Assembly: GCF_003351025.1 (NCBI RefSeq)
Contig: NZ_QPCG01000003.1
Span: 5,074-69,073, forward strand
Reading direction: 5' to 3'
DNA from: Mucilaginibacter endophyticus
GTDB lineage: Bacteria > Bacteroidota > Bacteroidia > Sphingobacteriales > Sphingobacteriaceae
DNA length: 64,000 nt
Positions 1 to 8,499 of this stretch are shown one piece after another. Within the stretch, counting starts at the first letter, position 1. Each line of letters starts with the position of its first letter. A program made the position numbers and the translations under genes. Below the pieces are notes generated by a model. The model searched no databases and was not told the origin of the DNA. It was given only the letters and a program-made list of their open reading frames with translations.

Positions 1-1
1 C

Positions 2-1198
2 CGCAAAAATTACCAGGAATTGATCACTGCCCGAGAAGGGCTCAAGACGCTTAACCTGGAATTAGAAGACCGTGTAACGGAACGTACCCAGAAACTCTCG
101 GAGAGTGAGGAACGTTTTAACCTCGTGGCAAAAGCTACCAATGACACCATCTGGGACTGGGACCTGGTGAGTAATACGATGTGGCGAAGCGAAAATTTTA
201 CCACCATGTTTGGTTATACCCGTAATGATGAAACTAACAAGATCAGCTTCTGGTTCGACAAAGTTCATCCGGAAGATCGCGACCGCGTACAGGACAGTGT
301 GTACGACGCGATCAATGACCATGCGAAAAACTGGTCTGCTGAATACCGTTTTTTGAAGTCAGATGGTAACTATGCCTACATCCTCGACCGCGGCAGTATC
401 CTCGAAGATGAATTCAGGACGCCTTACCGCCTGGTTGGATCGATCATCGATATTACCAGCCAAAAAGCTATCGAGATTAAACTGATCAAGGCACAGTCCG
501 CGACTGAGGAACTCATGCGTAAAAAGGACGAGTTTATGAGCATCGCCAGCCATGAACTGAAAACTCCGGTAACCAGTTTGAAAGGTTCTCTGCAGATCCT
601 GCAACGCATAGCCATGAAACTGGATCCCAAAGATCAAATGGTGTCATTTATCAATAAAGCAGAAAGACAAACTCAAAAGATGACCGCTTTACTCAATGAC
701 CTGCTTGATGTAACCAAGATCCAGGAAGGTAAATTACAGTTGAATTACAGCACTTTTGACGCTTGCCAGATGGTGAAGGAAAGTATAGATGAAGTTGGCT
801 TGCAAAATAATTCACACCATTTGATCTTTGAAGATGAACGTGTGCTGGAGATCACGGCTGACCGCCCTCGTTTAGAGCAGGTTGTCAATAATTTTCTGAC
901 AAATGCTATAAAATATTCTCCTAAAGCCAAAGAGGTACTAATCACCTGCCGTATTGATAAAGAGCAGTTCATAGCTGAGGTCAGAGACTACGGGATTGGT
1001 ATTCCCCAAAATAAAAAAGAGTTCCTTTTCGACCGTTTCTACCGTGTTCAGGAATCATCGTCCCATTTTTCAGGTCTTGGCCTCGGCCTTTATATTTCCG
1101 CAGAAATTGTCCGTAGGCATAATGGCAGTATTGGTGTAAAGGATAACGATAGCCCGGGTTCAACTTTCTGGTTTAGGGTGCCGGTAAAACCTAAATGA
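2..1198 (+). CDS. PAS sensor histidine kinase, 5' end cut by window edge
   Basis: The reading frame is open to the first base, so the N-terminus lies outside the window. The visible part starts with a coiled coil ending in an ERTQKL-type linker, then a PAS domain (about residues 35-150), a HisKA domain with the H-box SIASHELKTP (His codon at 551-553), and an HATPase_c domain with the N-box NNFLTNAIKYSP, G1 DYGIGIP, F-box FDRFYR and G2 GLGLGLY. All catalytic motifs are intact. No membrane segment is visible in this part. The H-box and PAS-linker style match the two kinases at 4.9-10.1 kb, so the three are probably paralogues. No response regulator follows directly. The signal sensed cannot be told. 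Confidence 0.93.
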   Translation, partial: RKNYQELITAREGLKTLNLELEDRVTERTQKLSESEERFNLVAKATNDTIWDWDLVSNTMWRSENFTTMFGYTRNDETNKISFWFDKVHPEDRDRVQDSVYDAINDHAKNWSAEYRFLKSDGNYAYILDRGSILEDEFRTPYRLVGSIIDITSQKAIEIKLIKAQSATEELMRKKDEFMSIASHELKTPVTSLKGSLQILQRIAMKLDPKDQMVSFINKAERQTQKMTALLNDLLDVTKIQEGKLQLNYSTFDACQMVKESIDEVGLQNNSHHLIFEDERVLEITADRPRLEQVVNNFLTNAIKYSPKAKEVLITCRIDKEQFIAEVRDYGIGIPQNKKEFLFDRFYRVQESSSHFSGLGLGLYISAEIVRRHNGSIGVKDNDSPGSTFWFRVPVKPK

Positions 1199-1505
1199 TA
1201 CTTATAGAAAATTGTTTAACAATCCGCTTGTCTGGATATTTAGCCACAGTTGGTCATACTTTTTGTGCCTACTTGGCTGATGAGTTGAGTTGATTAAATC
1301 ATACTTAAAATGTCTGGCTCAGATAATTAGTCCGCTTAAGGCATAAAAATAATTCCGACATTTTTTACACACACCAGGTGGACTACGGATTTGCCAGAAG
1401 TTTTTACGCAAACATATTGTAAATAAAATACATGTGATTAAAAAATACTAGTAACTGAAATATGATGCTTGCTTATAGAAGTCCAATCCCAATTAAACCA
1501 GACCG
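1199..1505. other. Non-coding spacer
   Basis: AT-rich spacer between the kinase and the decayed PAS gene. I see no gene, convincing hairpin or repeat in it. Confidence 0.5.
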
Positions 1506-1889
1506 ATGATTTTTATTAAGCCATTTTCGATCAAATGGATCAGGGCTATATCTGGTGGAGTATTATTTGACGAAAAAGACAATCCTTATGACATTTATTA
1601 TATCGAATCCAATGCCGCTGCCGCCCCCATGACCGGAACCAGCCTGGCCGGCAAACGGACCAGCGAACTCGCGCCGAACTATGAAAAACACTGGTTCGAT
1701 ATTTTCGGCTGTATCGCTAAGACTGGCGTAGCAGAACGACACGAGTTGCCATCGGACCACTTCAAGTATTTTACGAATTTTACGGCTTTAAGTGGGCGGA
1801 ACAGATGAGCGTAACTGGGTGTTGTCTATACAGACGCGACCGAAAGTATGCAGGCGGAAGAAAGGCAGGCGCCATTTAAAAATTGTTAA
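1506..1889 (+). pseudogene. Remnant of a PAS-domain sensor gene (multiple frameshifts)
   Basis: Three reading frames must be joined to follow the protein. Near 1526 one frame gives FDQMDQGYI, then the main frame gives VLFDEKDNPYDIYYIESNAAA, then another gives YEFYGFKW and a last one VYTDATESMQAEERQ before a stop. This order matches the N-terminal PAS domain of the intact kinase at 31.66 kb (VLFDEKNEPFNYYYIEANAAA, then YYRFQAFK and IYEEITDRKL). No kinase core follows; the sequence ends after the first PAS domain. It is therefore a truncated, frameshifted relic of a paralogue and probably makes no functional protein. Confidence 0.75.
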
Positions 1890-2126
1890 CGCAAAATTTA
1901 AGTCTTGGCTGACTGCTCTCGGTTGATCTTGCATATTGAAGGATTTTTAGAATGGTGCCTGCAATACCATCAGCAGGCGTTTGCGCGTTATAAATGGAAA
2001 TCGTTATCACCGGGATATGACAATTCCGTCATTGGCTTTTAAGCAAGTCGAATATCCCTATCGAACGAGTTTGAAGTCTATACAGGGCAGTTCACGGTCA
2101 CAATTCGGGCAGGTCCAGCTCATTAT

Positions 2127-2630
2127 TCATTTTATAAAATTATAACCAAAATTGTGCCGCCATGGTCCGCCCAGGTATTCCCATAAATCCAGACCGATAC
2201 CGTTAACGGTGAATGGTTTAAAATGAGCATTAAGTTCCGTCAGCAAAGCTTTGGATGCCTCAGGCGTCACTTTATTTTGTATGGTGATGTGCGGTTTGAA
2301 CGCCTGACGGTCCTGGGGACTTAATACCGGCCAGAAATAAAGGCTTGCTTCCTTTTTTAGCCGCTGTAATTCCATTGATTCAATCGAAAAGGCAACTCCT
2401 GCGCCAAGGTGCTGCAAACCGATAACCTTCATCTCAAAAGCATCATATTGCAAATTACGGAAATATTCCAGGGTGTCCGGTTGATCCGGCAATTTGTGGA
2501 ATAAAGTCAAATGGGCTTTCAGAAAATTACGATCCGGTGGAAAATGTCTCTCCCGCAGTGCATCAAAGAATGCCTGGCTGTTATCATCCAGCCTCAGGGT
2601 TAGTATCAGTGGGTTTTGCGCCATCTGCAT
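2127..2630 (-). CDS. 2H phosphoesterase (2'-5' RNA ligase / LigT-like)
   Basis: The 167-aa protein carries two HxT motifs about 80-90 residues apart, AHLTLFH near residue 40 and PHITIQN near residue 127. These are the paired catalytic motifs of 2H phosphoesterases (LigT / YjcG / CPDase group), which act on 2'-5' or cyclic phosphodiester bonds in RNA or nucleotides. No membrane segment or signal peptide is present. It is the last gene of a minus-strand operon; its start overlaps the end of the DUF2256 gene by 25 bases, so translational coupling is likely. The Met at 2624 is an alternative start. The true substrate is unknown; the family call is firm, the specific RNA reaction is not. Confidence 0.85.
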   Translation of the reverse strand: MQMAQNPLILTLRLDDNSQAFFDALRERHFPPDRNFLKAHLTLFHKLPDQPDTLEYFRNLQYDAFEMKVIGLQHLGAGVAFSIESMELQRLKKEASLYFWPVLSPQDRQAFKPHITIQNKVTPEASKALLTELNAHFKPFTVNGIGLDLWEYLGGPWRHNFGYNFIK

Positions 2631-2749
2631 TTTTCCGAACAGTATTTAACTTCTTTCCAAACTTTTTCCCACTTTTTGCGCCAACTAAACGGTTTGCCGC
2701 ATGTAACGCATAGCTTTTGCGGCAAGTTCTCCTTTTTAACCCCTTGCAT
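2606..2749 (-). CDS. DUF2256 small zinc-binding protein (47 aa)
   Basis: This small gene lies between and overlaps both neighbours. The translation begins [14 protein letters not shown] and has [14 protein letters not shown] in the middle and [13 protein letters not shown] near the end. The two CxxC/CxxxC pairs, the LPxKxCxxCxxPFxWRKKW block and the YCSxxCR block are the signature of DUF2256, a family of about 50 aa whose four cysteines should hold a zinc ion. Its function is not known. It overlaps the DUF4385 gene by 14 bases at the 5' end and the 2H phosphoesterase by 25 bases at the 3' end, which argues for a true operon member. Confidence 0.85.
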   Translation of the reverse strand: MQGVKKENLPQKLCVTCGKPFSWRKKWEKVWKEVKYCSEKCRWRKTH

Positions 2750-3215
2750 GCTTCCAATCTTCTTTCATCGCAGCGTAAACTTCATTCGCCTCCGCTGCTT
2801 TCCATTCGGCATAAAATACTTTAGCCGCCTCCGCTTTTTCGGCATCACCGGTGCCGCGCTCCAGCAAGGCGTAGTCCCGCTGCCCGTCATATTTCCTGCC
2901 ACCCTTATAATTCGCGTAACGACGGGCACGCGTGTAACCCATCTGCAAATATTTACGCGCCATATCTGCTCCCACAAAATCACCGGCAGCTAAATATTCA
3001 TTAAACAGCGCAAATATCTTTTCACTGCTTTCCACTGCAATCGCTTCTGTTTTGAAGCGCCAAAATTGCCCGATCTCGCTTTTGTAAGGTTCGCAGATCA
3101 GCACGCCCTGTTCCCCTCTGCCTACGCGATAAAGTTCCGGCCGTTCCCGGTAATCAATATCCGGTTTCCAGGCGTAATGATCCGGGTCAAAATTCAGGTA
3201 GCTGGGTTGTTGCAT
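2736..3215 (-). CDS. DUF4385 domain protein
   Basis: The protein shows the conserved DUF4385 blocks: [18 protein letters not shown] with a following WRFKT, and [20 protein letters not shown]. It is about 160 aa, soluble, with no signal peptide. I chose the ATG at 3215 because family members start shortly before the [19 protein letters not shown] region; a TTG at 3242 would add nine residues. DUF4385 is found in bacteria and phages and has no assigned function. It is the first gene of the three-gene minus-strand operon with DUF2256 and the 2H phosphoesterase, and the shared overlaps suggest a common role, possibly in RNA metabolism; that is inference only. Confidence 0.85.
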   Translation of the reverse strand: MQQPSYLNFDPDHYAWKPDIDYRERPELYRVGRGEQGVLICEPYKSEIGQFWRFKTEAIAVESSEKIFALFNEYLAAGDFVGADMARKYLQMGYTRARRYANYKGGRKYDGQRDYALLERGTGDAEKAEAAKVFYAEWKAAEANEVYAAMKEDWKHARG

Positions 3216-3318
3216 CAATGGAACAACAAGCAAGCGCGGCAAATGTTATTCCTGTTTTTAAAACCATTAAAACCTTGCGTCACGGATTTTGTTAATGATT
3301 AAAACATATCATTGAATT

Positions 3319-3477
3319 ATGAGCACAAGAGGAAGTAAAGTGGAAAGGAATTCGGTTTCGGATCAGCCACACGAGATCAAATATGAGGCGCATAAAGAGG
3401 GTACCAGTCAGCAAGCCGTAAAGGATGCAAAAAAAGAAGTCGGCAATCAGCGCAGGAACATTCAAAAGAAAGTATAG
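3319..3477 (+). CDS. Small hydrophilic protein (52 aa), DUF3606-like
   Basis: The frame starts at an ATG and ends at TAG just before a strong terminator. The protein is highly charged (MSTRGSKVERNSVSDQ at the start, QQAVKDAKKEVGNQRRNIQ towards the end). The spacing of EIKYEAHKEGTSQQAVKDAKKEVG resembles the small DUF3606 family (a tyrosine/tryptophan core, then a helix ending in a V-G). I cannot prove the family by eye. The terminator directly downstream supports a transcribed unit. No function can be assigned. Confidence 0.6.
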   Translation: MSTRGSKVERNSVSDQPHEIKYEAHKEGTSQQAVKDAKKEVGNQRRNIQKKV

Positions 3478-3498
3478 TTCAGCATTTATTTAAACGAT

Positions 3499-3526
3499 GA
3501 GCCCCGCATTGCGGGGCTTTATTGTT
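3499..3526 (+). terminator. Rho-independent terminator
   Basis: GCCCCGC, a three-base loop and GCGGGGC form a perfect seven-pair GC stem followed by TTTATTGTTT. It lies 22 bases after the stop of the 52-aa gene. Confidence 0.85.
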
Positions 3527-3543
3527 TGCTAACCGAAGAATTT

Positions 3544-3765
3544 ATGAGCAGGGCATTTGTCAAAGAAGGCGAGAGCGACCAGTTAAAGGATGTGGCACCA
3601 AATATGGCTTCCTTATTGTTTTTCCTGAAAAAAGAAAGCGGCGGACCGGTCCGGGAACTGCATACCCGTTACAGCGATAAGTATCAGCAAGAGGTGCATG
3701 AGATGAGCGATGGACTCGGCTACATGTTAAATAATGATCAGCAATGGCAGATTGTGCTGGATTGA
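3544..3765 (+). CDS. Conserved hypothetical protein (73 aa)
   Basis: The protein starts MSRAFVKEGESDQLKDVAP and has LLFFLKKE and VHEMSDGLGYMLNNDQQWQI further on. I prefer the ATG at 3544 to the in-frame TTG at 3526, because the latter falls on the tail of the terminator and MSRAFVKE looks like a natural start. It is small, acidic-basic mixed, soluble. I recognise the general type (small proteins of transcription-factor neighbourhoods in Bacteroidota) but no named family. The DksA-like gene follows after 89 bases on the same strand. Confidence 0.65.
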   Translation: MSRAFVKEGESDQLKDVAPNMASLLFFLKKESGGPVRELHTRYSDKYQQEVHEMSDGLGYMLNNDQQWQIVLD

Positions 3766-3854
3766 TCCAAGATCAGCAATGGGATCTAAACCAGGATTTG
3801 AAATAAAGTCCGCATATTTATAAACAAGCTGACCAGAAATGCGTTAATTGGGTC

Positions 3855-4253
3855 ATGGAAAAATCAACGACCAACACCGCTAATAAAACCCGTTATTCTG
3901 ATCTGGAACTGGAAGAATTCAAACAACTGATCCAGCAAAAAATCGCCGCTGCCAGAGAGGAACTGGATGCTTTGATGGGTTCGTTGGGAGGAGGTAACCC
4001 CAACGGTACGGACGACACCGGCGGCGTTTATTCCACATTGGAAGATGGCGCTGCAACCTTAGAGAAAGAAACCGTTCACCAAATGGCAGCACGTCAGAAG
4101 AAATTCATTACTGACCTCGAAGCCGCGTTGCAGCGGATAGGTAACAAAACTTATGGGATTTGTCGCGTCACCGGCAAACTCATTCAAAAGGAGCGGCTGG
4201 TGGCCGTTCCGCATACCACATTAAGCATGGAAGCTAAACTTCGTCAAAACTAA
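3855..4253 (+). CDS. TraR/DksA-like protein with degenerate zinc finger
   Basis: The 132-aa protein has a long N-terminal helix (DLELEEFKQLIQQKIAAARE), a middle with NGTDDTGGVYSTLEDGAATL where DksA has its coiled-coil tip, and the C-terminal segment YGICRVTGKLIQKERL followed by AVPHTTLSMEAK. In classical DksA this last part is a four-cysteine finger; here only one cysteine remains and the others are replaced, as is common in Bacteroidota members. DksA proteins bind in the secondary channel of RNA polymerase and tune transcription with ppGpp. A close paralogue lies at 51.4-51.8 kb. RNA polymerase binding is inferred from family only. Confidence 0.85.
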   Translation: MEKSTTNTANKTRYSDLELEEFKQLIQQKIAAAREELDALMGSLGGGNPNGTDDTGGVYSTLEDGAATLEKETVHQMAARQKKFITDLEAALQRIGNKTYGICRVTGKLIQKERLVAVPHTTLSMEAKLRQN

Positions 4254-4263
4254 TGATGACGCT

Positions 4264-4639
4264 ATGGCGATCCTAAACAACCCGGTATCAGTTGCCGTTT
4301 TGCGCGAAAACGGCGGACTGGAGATGCTTGATTTGATCCCTCTATGAAGAAAAGCCGCATGCCTTTGTCGCTACCGATTTCTTAAGAATATATCAAGGCT
4401 TTCCGAGAATAGGTGACGATGAATCGGCAGAGCAAAGTAACCGTGACCGATATTTACAATATATCGATTCGCCTGAAATTAATTACGCCTACTTTTTGGG
4501 AGAACTGCGGCTTGGTGAAGACAGGATACCGGACTGGGAATACTATGACACGATTCTGCTAACAACACAACTCATCATACAATCTACAACACATTCAAAA
4601 GCAGTATACTATACTCTTATCCTTCTGGTTATTAGTTGA
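4264..4639 (+). pseudogene. Possible frameshifted gene remnant, family unknown
   Basis: A short frame from the ATG at 4264 (MAILNNPVSVAVLREN, then GGLEMLDLI) stops at 4345. In the next frame a coherent hydrophilic protein continues without stop to 4639, including YEEKPHAFVATDFLRIYQGF, DRYLQYIDSPEINYAYFLGE and LRLGEDRIPDWEYY. The second part has no start codon of its own, so a one-base indel near 4340 would join the two. I do not recognise the family. It could also be two unrelated chance frames; the biased amino-acid composition of the second part makes that less likely. Confidence 0.45.
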
Positions 4640-4884
4640 TGGATCTCTCAAGTAAAAATTTATACTGGTCCCAAAAACAAGAATATGCCTCATACTCAAA
4701 AATCGAAATCGGTCACCATTCATGAGCGCTTTAATAACCCGACCGGAATATCCAGGCATGCCATTTGAAACGCACAAACTTTTGAACAGAAACATTATAA
4801 AAAACCAGGCGTTTTACGGGCTCATGCCAACAATTCGGAGGTTTTGAAGTTATAAGGGGAAACATTTAAAAGCCCCAAATAACA

Positions 4885-7800
4885 GTGGACAATGAATATG
4901 CTTTTTTAGCCGGGAGCGGCGAACATCATGAGTTAATTAAACGGACCGACTGGACAGCTACCAGTTTGGGTAAACCAGAATCGTGGCCGGACAGTCTACG
5001 CTCAGCGACCAGCATCGTTCTCAATTCCGGGTTCCCTATTGCCATATATTGGGGTTCCGATTTCAGTTTGATTTACAATGAACCCTGGAGCACTATTCCA
5101 GGCCAAAAACATCCCTGGGCTTTAGGAAAACCAGGTGCGCAAGTCTGGACAGAAATATGGACGGGCTTAAAAGAGGAATTTGAATCGGTTTTATACGAGG
5201 GGGCATCTTACCGTCGCCCTGACGCTCCACTTTACATGCATCGGTTTGGTTACACAGAAGAATGTTATTTTGATTACACCCTTTCGCCAATCAAAGCCGC
5301 AGATGGGAGCGTTGGCGGTGTCTTTAACGCCGTGATCGAAACCAGCTTCCGCGTCATCAATGATCGCCGCAATTTGCTACTTCTCGCGCTGATGAACCGG
5401 AAAAACGAGGCACGTCGACTGACCGAATCGGCGCAGATCATTAAAGATATTTTGCAAACGGCCCAGGCGGACATTCCATGCTTTGCTATTTATGGCATTC
5501 GAAACAACGACCACACTAAAATCCTGGCCGCCGCTGGCTGGGATGTCGATCGTTTGGCAAGTGTTTCCGACGGTCACGTTAACGACATTCATTTGATTTA
5601 TCCAGATGACATCAGTCATTTCTGGCCTGAACCCATGGTAGAAGCTTATGCTGCACCAATAGCCCACGGGGATGCCGAAATGCAGGGGCAGTTCGTCTGC
5701 GGGATTTCTGCACGAAAGCGCCTTGACAAGGACTATTCTTTATTCATCGAAACTGCAGCCTTGCACATCGGAACAATCCTGAACAACGCGCTGGCTTACG
5801 AACTTGGCCAGGAATTCCAAAATCAGCAAACGCTGAATGAAGAACTCGCCGCTGCGAACGAAGAGCTCGCCGCCACCAATGAAGAATTAAACTCCACTCA
5901 AAAAAATCTTTACCAACTGAATGCTGAGCTGGAGGAACGTGTGCATAAGCGCACCGCCGAACTGCGTAATGAACGCGACAAATTACACCGCTTTTTTATG
6001 AAAGCGCCGGCCGGTATTTGCATTTTGTCCGGCCCGCAGCTCATTTTCGAACTAGTTAATGGCCCGTACCAGGAATTCTTACCGGAAAGGGAATTACTCG
6101 GCCGCCCGATATTTAACGCCCTGCCGGAAATTGAACATCAGCCAATTGGCGACATTATCCGCAAAGTTTATAATAGCGGAGAGGCCTATCACGGAAATGA
6201 ACTTTTAGTACCGCTGAGCGATCCGGATGGCAAATTGACAGACCGCTATTTTAATTTTACTTATCAGCCCCGTACAGACGCCTCAGGCACGACCGATGGT
6301 ATTATGGTATTTGCTTACGACGTTACTGAACTCGTTCGCGCCCGTAAGCGTTCCGAAAAGGTTGAATCCGATCTTCGTGATCTGGTGATGAATTCCCACT
6401 ATCCGTTAATGATACTGCGCGGCCCAGAATATATAGTGGAGATCGCCAACCGCCCTTTGGCAGATTTCTGGTATAAAGACCTCGAAGACATTACCGGACA
6501 AAAACTCATGGATATTTTGCCGGAATTGATCGACCAACCTTTTCCGGCGCTATTGGCGCATGTCTATCAAACAGGTGAATCTTACGGGCAGGAAGAGGAA
6601 ATATTTTATGTGGAAAGTGATGCAGGAAAGTTGACAAAATACATCAGTTTCTATTACGATCCGATCAGGGATCCTGACGGAAGGGTCAATGGTATCATCG
6701 TTACGGCTTCCGACATTACCGAAATGGTAAAATCGCGTCAGCTGCTTCAGGAAAGCTACAGTGAACAACAGTCGCTGACGGAGGAGGTGGCGGCCACGAA
6801 CGAGGAACTGGTAACCACCAATGAGGAACTGAGCGAAACGCAGCGTTTATTAGAGCAGACGATTACCGGATTGAAGCAAAGCGAAGAAAGGTTTCGATTT
6901 CTGCTGAATGCTGTACCACAACAGGTTTGGACTGCCCAACCGGATGGCGCGCTCAATTATGTTAATGATGTTGTTTGTGAAGACTTCGGGGAAGACTCCA
7001 ATGAAACCATCGTGGGCAACGGCTGGCGAAATTACGTTCACCCGGACGACCTGCCTGGTGCCCTGGAAAGATGGACCCGCTCGCTTCATAATGGCCGTGA
7101 ATACCTGGCTGAATTCCGTTTACGTTTCGCTGATGGGAACTACTATTGGCATTTGTCTCGTGCGCTGCCCTTGATCGAAGAAGACCGCATCGTATTATGG
7201 GTGGGTACCAATACCAATATTCATCAGCAAAAGACCAATGAATTCAAAAAAGACGAGTTTATCAGTATCGCCAGCCATGAGCTGAAAACCCCCTTGACTA
7301 CCATCAAGGCATTTTTTCAATTGACGCAGCGGGAGATCAGTCAGCAACCACGCATCCAGCCGCTGATCGGCAAAGCGCAACGTCAACTGGACCGGCTTGG
7401 CCGACTGATCGAAGACTTGCTTGATGTATCCCGCATCAATGCCGGGAAAATGATTTATCACAGGGAAGAATTCGATTTTAAACTCATGTTGCACGAAGTT
7501 GTTGAAAGTATTCAGCATACGACAAATACCCACCAGATTATTCTGGATACGGATTGTCAGGTTATTTATAGTGGTGATCAGCACCGCATGGAACAGGTAA
7601 TGGTCAATTTGATCGGCAATGCGGTCAAATATTCGCCCGACGCAGATCAGGTTATCGTACGCTGTGCGCAGGAAAATCAAAACCTCATCGTTTCGGTAGA
7701 GGACTTCGGGATAGGTATCCCTGAAGAACACCTTAAAGGTCTGTTCGACCGGTTCTACCGTGTCGATAATTCATCAGCAAGATTTCAAGGCCTTGGCCTG

Positions 7801-8331
7801 GGTCTATTTATCGCAGCGGAGATCGTTAAGCGTCATGGCGGCAGTTTCTGGATCGAAAGCAGCCCGGACAGGGGTTCAACGTTTTTCTTCTTACTGCCCT
7901 TAAGCGGACAGCAGGAGTTTTTAGATATCTCAACGGACCGGCAGACTTATTATGAAGGTAGTTTCATCTCCATCCGCTACCAGCCTGATAGCCAATATAT
8001 GGATGTGGACTGGAAAGGATACCAGAACTATGACTCCGTAATTAAAGGCTGCGAGATCCTGCTTGATCTGATGAAAAAGAATCAATGCTCGCTGGTATTA
8101 AATGATAACACTTCTGTCAAAGGTAACTGGTCTGAAGCGTCGGACTGGGGTGCAGAAGTTTGGTTCCCGGCGATGGCCAAAGCCGGCCTGAAGAAATTCG
8201 CCTGGATTTATTCACCCAGTACTTTCAGCCGGATTGCGGCAGGCAAGAGCCTGCCTTCCGAATATGACACGGTAAAAGTTGCTTTTTTTGATGATAAGGA
8301 AACGGCTGTGCAATGGCTGTTAACCCGGTAG
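4885..8331 (+). CDS. Large multi-PAS sensor histidine kinase with C-terminal extra domain
   Basis: The 1148-aa soluble protein starts at GTG. In order: an N-terminal PAS-like region (about 15-160) with YNEPWSTIPGQKHPWALG, a GAF-like region (about 170-305), a coiled coil rich in NEELAATNEEL (317-367), PAS (370-490), PAS (495-620), a second NEEL coiled coil (620-665), PAS (665-785), HisKA with SIASHELKTP (His798), and HATPase_c with NAVKYSP, DFGIGIP, FDRFYR and GLGLGLF. After the ATPase (from about residue 1005) comes about 140 residues resembling the small SpoIIAA/STAS-like proteins of Bacteroidota (VDWKGYQNYDSVIKGCEILL, VWFPAMAKAGLKKFAW). This C-terminal fusion is unusual. No membrane segment, so it senses an internal signal. 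No adjacent regulator gene follows directly. Confidence 0.93.
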   Translation: MDNEYAFLAGSGEHHELIKRTDWTATSLGKPESWPDSLRSATSIVLNSGFPIAIYWGSDFSLIYNEPWSTIPGQKHPWALGKPGAQVWTEIWTGLKEEFESVLYEGASYRRPDAPLYMHRFGYTEECYFDYTLSPIKAADGSVGGVFNAVIETSFRVINDRRNLLLLALMNRKNEARRLTESAQIIKDILQTAQADIPCFAIYGIRNNDHTKILAAAGWDVDRLASVSDGHVNDIHLIYPDDISHFWPEPMVEAYAAPIAHGDAEMQGQFVCGISARKRLDKDYSLFIETAALHIGTILNNALAYELGQEFQNQQTLNEELAAANEELAATNEELNSTQKNLYQLNAELEERVHKRTAELRNERDKLHRFFMKAPAGICILSGPQLIFELVNGPYQEFLPERELLGRPIFNALPEIEHQPIGDIIRKVYNSGEAYHGNELLVPLSDPDGKLTDRYFNFTYQPRTDASGTTDGIMVFAYDVTELVRARKRSEKVESDLRDLVMNSHYPLMILRGPEYIVEIANRPLADFWYKDLEDITGQKLMDILPELIDQPFPALLAHVYQTGESYGQEEEIFYVESDAGKLTKYISFYYDPIRDPDGRVNGIIVTASDITEMVKSRQLLQESYSEQQSLTEEVAATNEELVTTNEELSETQRLLEQTITGLKQSEERFRFLLNAVPQQVWTAQPDGALNYVNDVVCEDFGEDSNETIVGNGWRNYVHPDDLPGALERWTRSLHNGREYLAEFRLRFADGNYYWHLSRALPLIEEDRIVLWVGTNTNIHQQKTNEFKKDEFISIASHELKTPLTTIKAFFQLTQREISQQPRIQPLIGKAQRQLDRLGRLIEDLLDVSRINAGKMIYHREEFDFKLMLHEVVESIQHTTNTHQIILDTDCQVIYSGDQHRMEQVMVNLIGNAVKYSPDADQVIVRCAQENQNLIVSVEDFGIGIPEEHLKGLFDRFYRVDNSSARFQGLGLGLFIAAEIVKRHGGSFWIESSPDRGSTFFFLLPLSGQQEFLDISTDRQTYYEGSFISIRYQPDSQYMDVDWKGYQNYDSVIKGCEILLDLMKKNQCSLVLNDNTSVKGNWSEASDWGAEVWFPAMAKAGLKKFAWIYSPSTFSRIAAGKSLPSEYDTVKVAFFDDKETAVQWLLTR

Positions 8332-8499
8332 GCATTCTTTGAAAAAGTGTCTTTAAAAAAGGATGTTTTAAAGTCATGTGTATAGTTCATTGCCTGCTAT
8401 GGACAGCCTTTTACCCGTAAGGTTGTTTGGAATAATTATTGCCTCCAGCATGCAGGAAAATAAAAAATTGCAGGTAAAACAACATAGCTTATTTATACA

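Noticed and set aside
2058..2123. 21-aa frame MSWTCPNCDRELPC on the minus strand with a CxxC pair
   Set aside because: Too short; looks like the start of a zinc-ribbon protein such as DUF5655, but no continuation was found in any frame.
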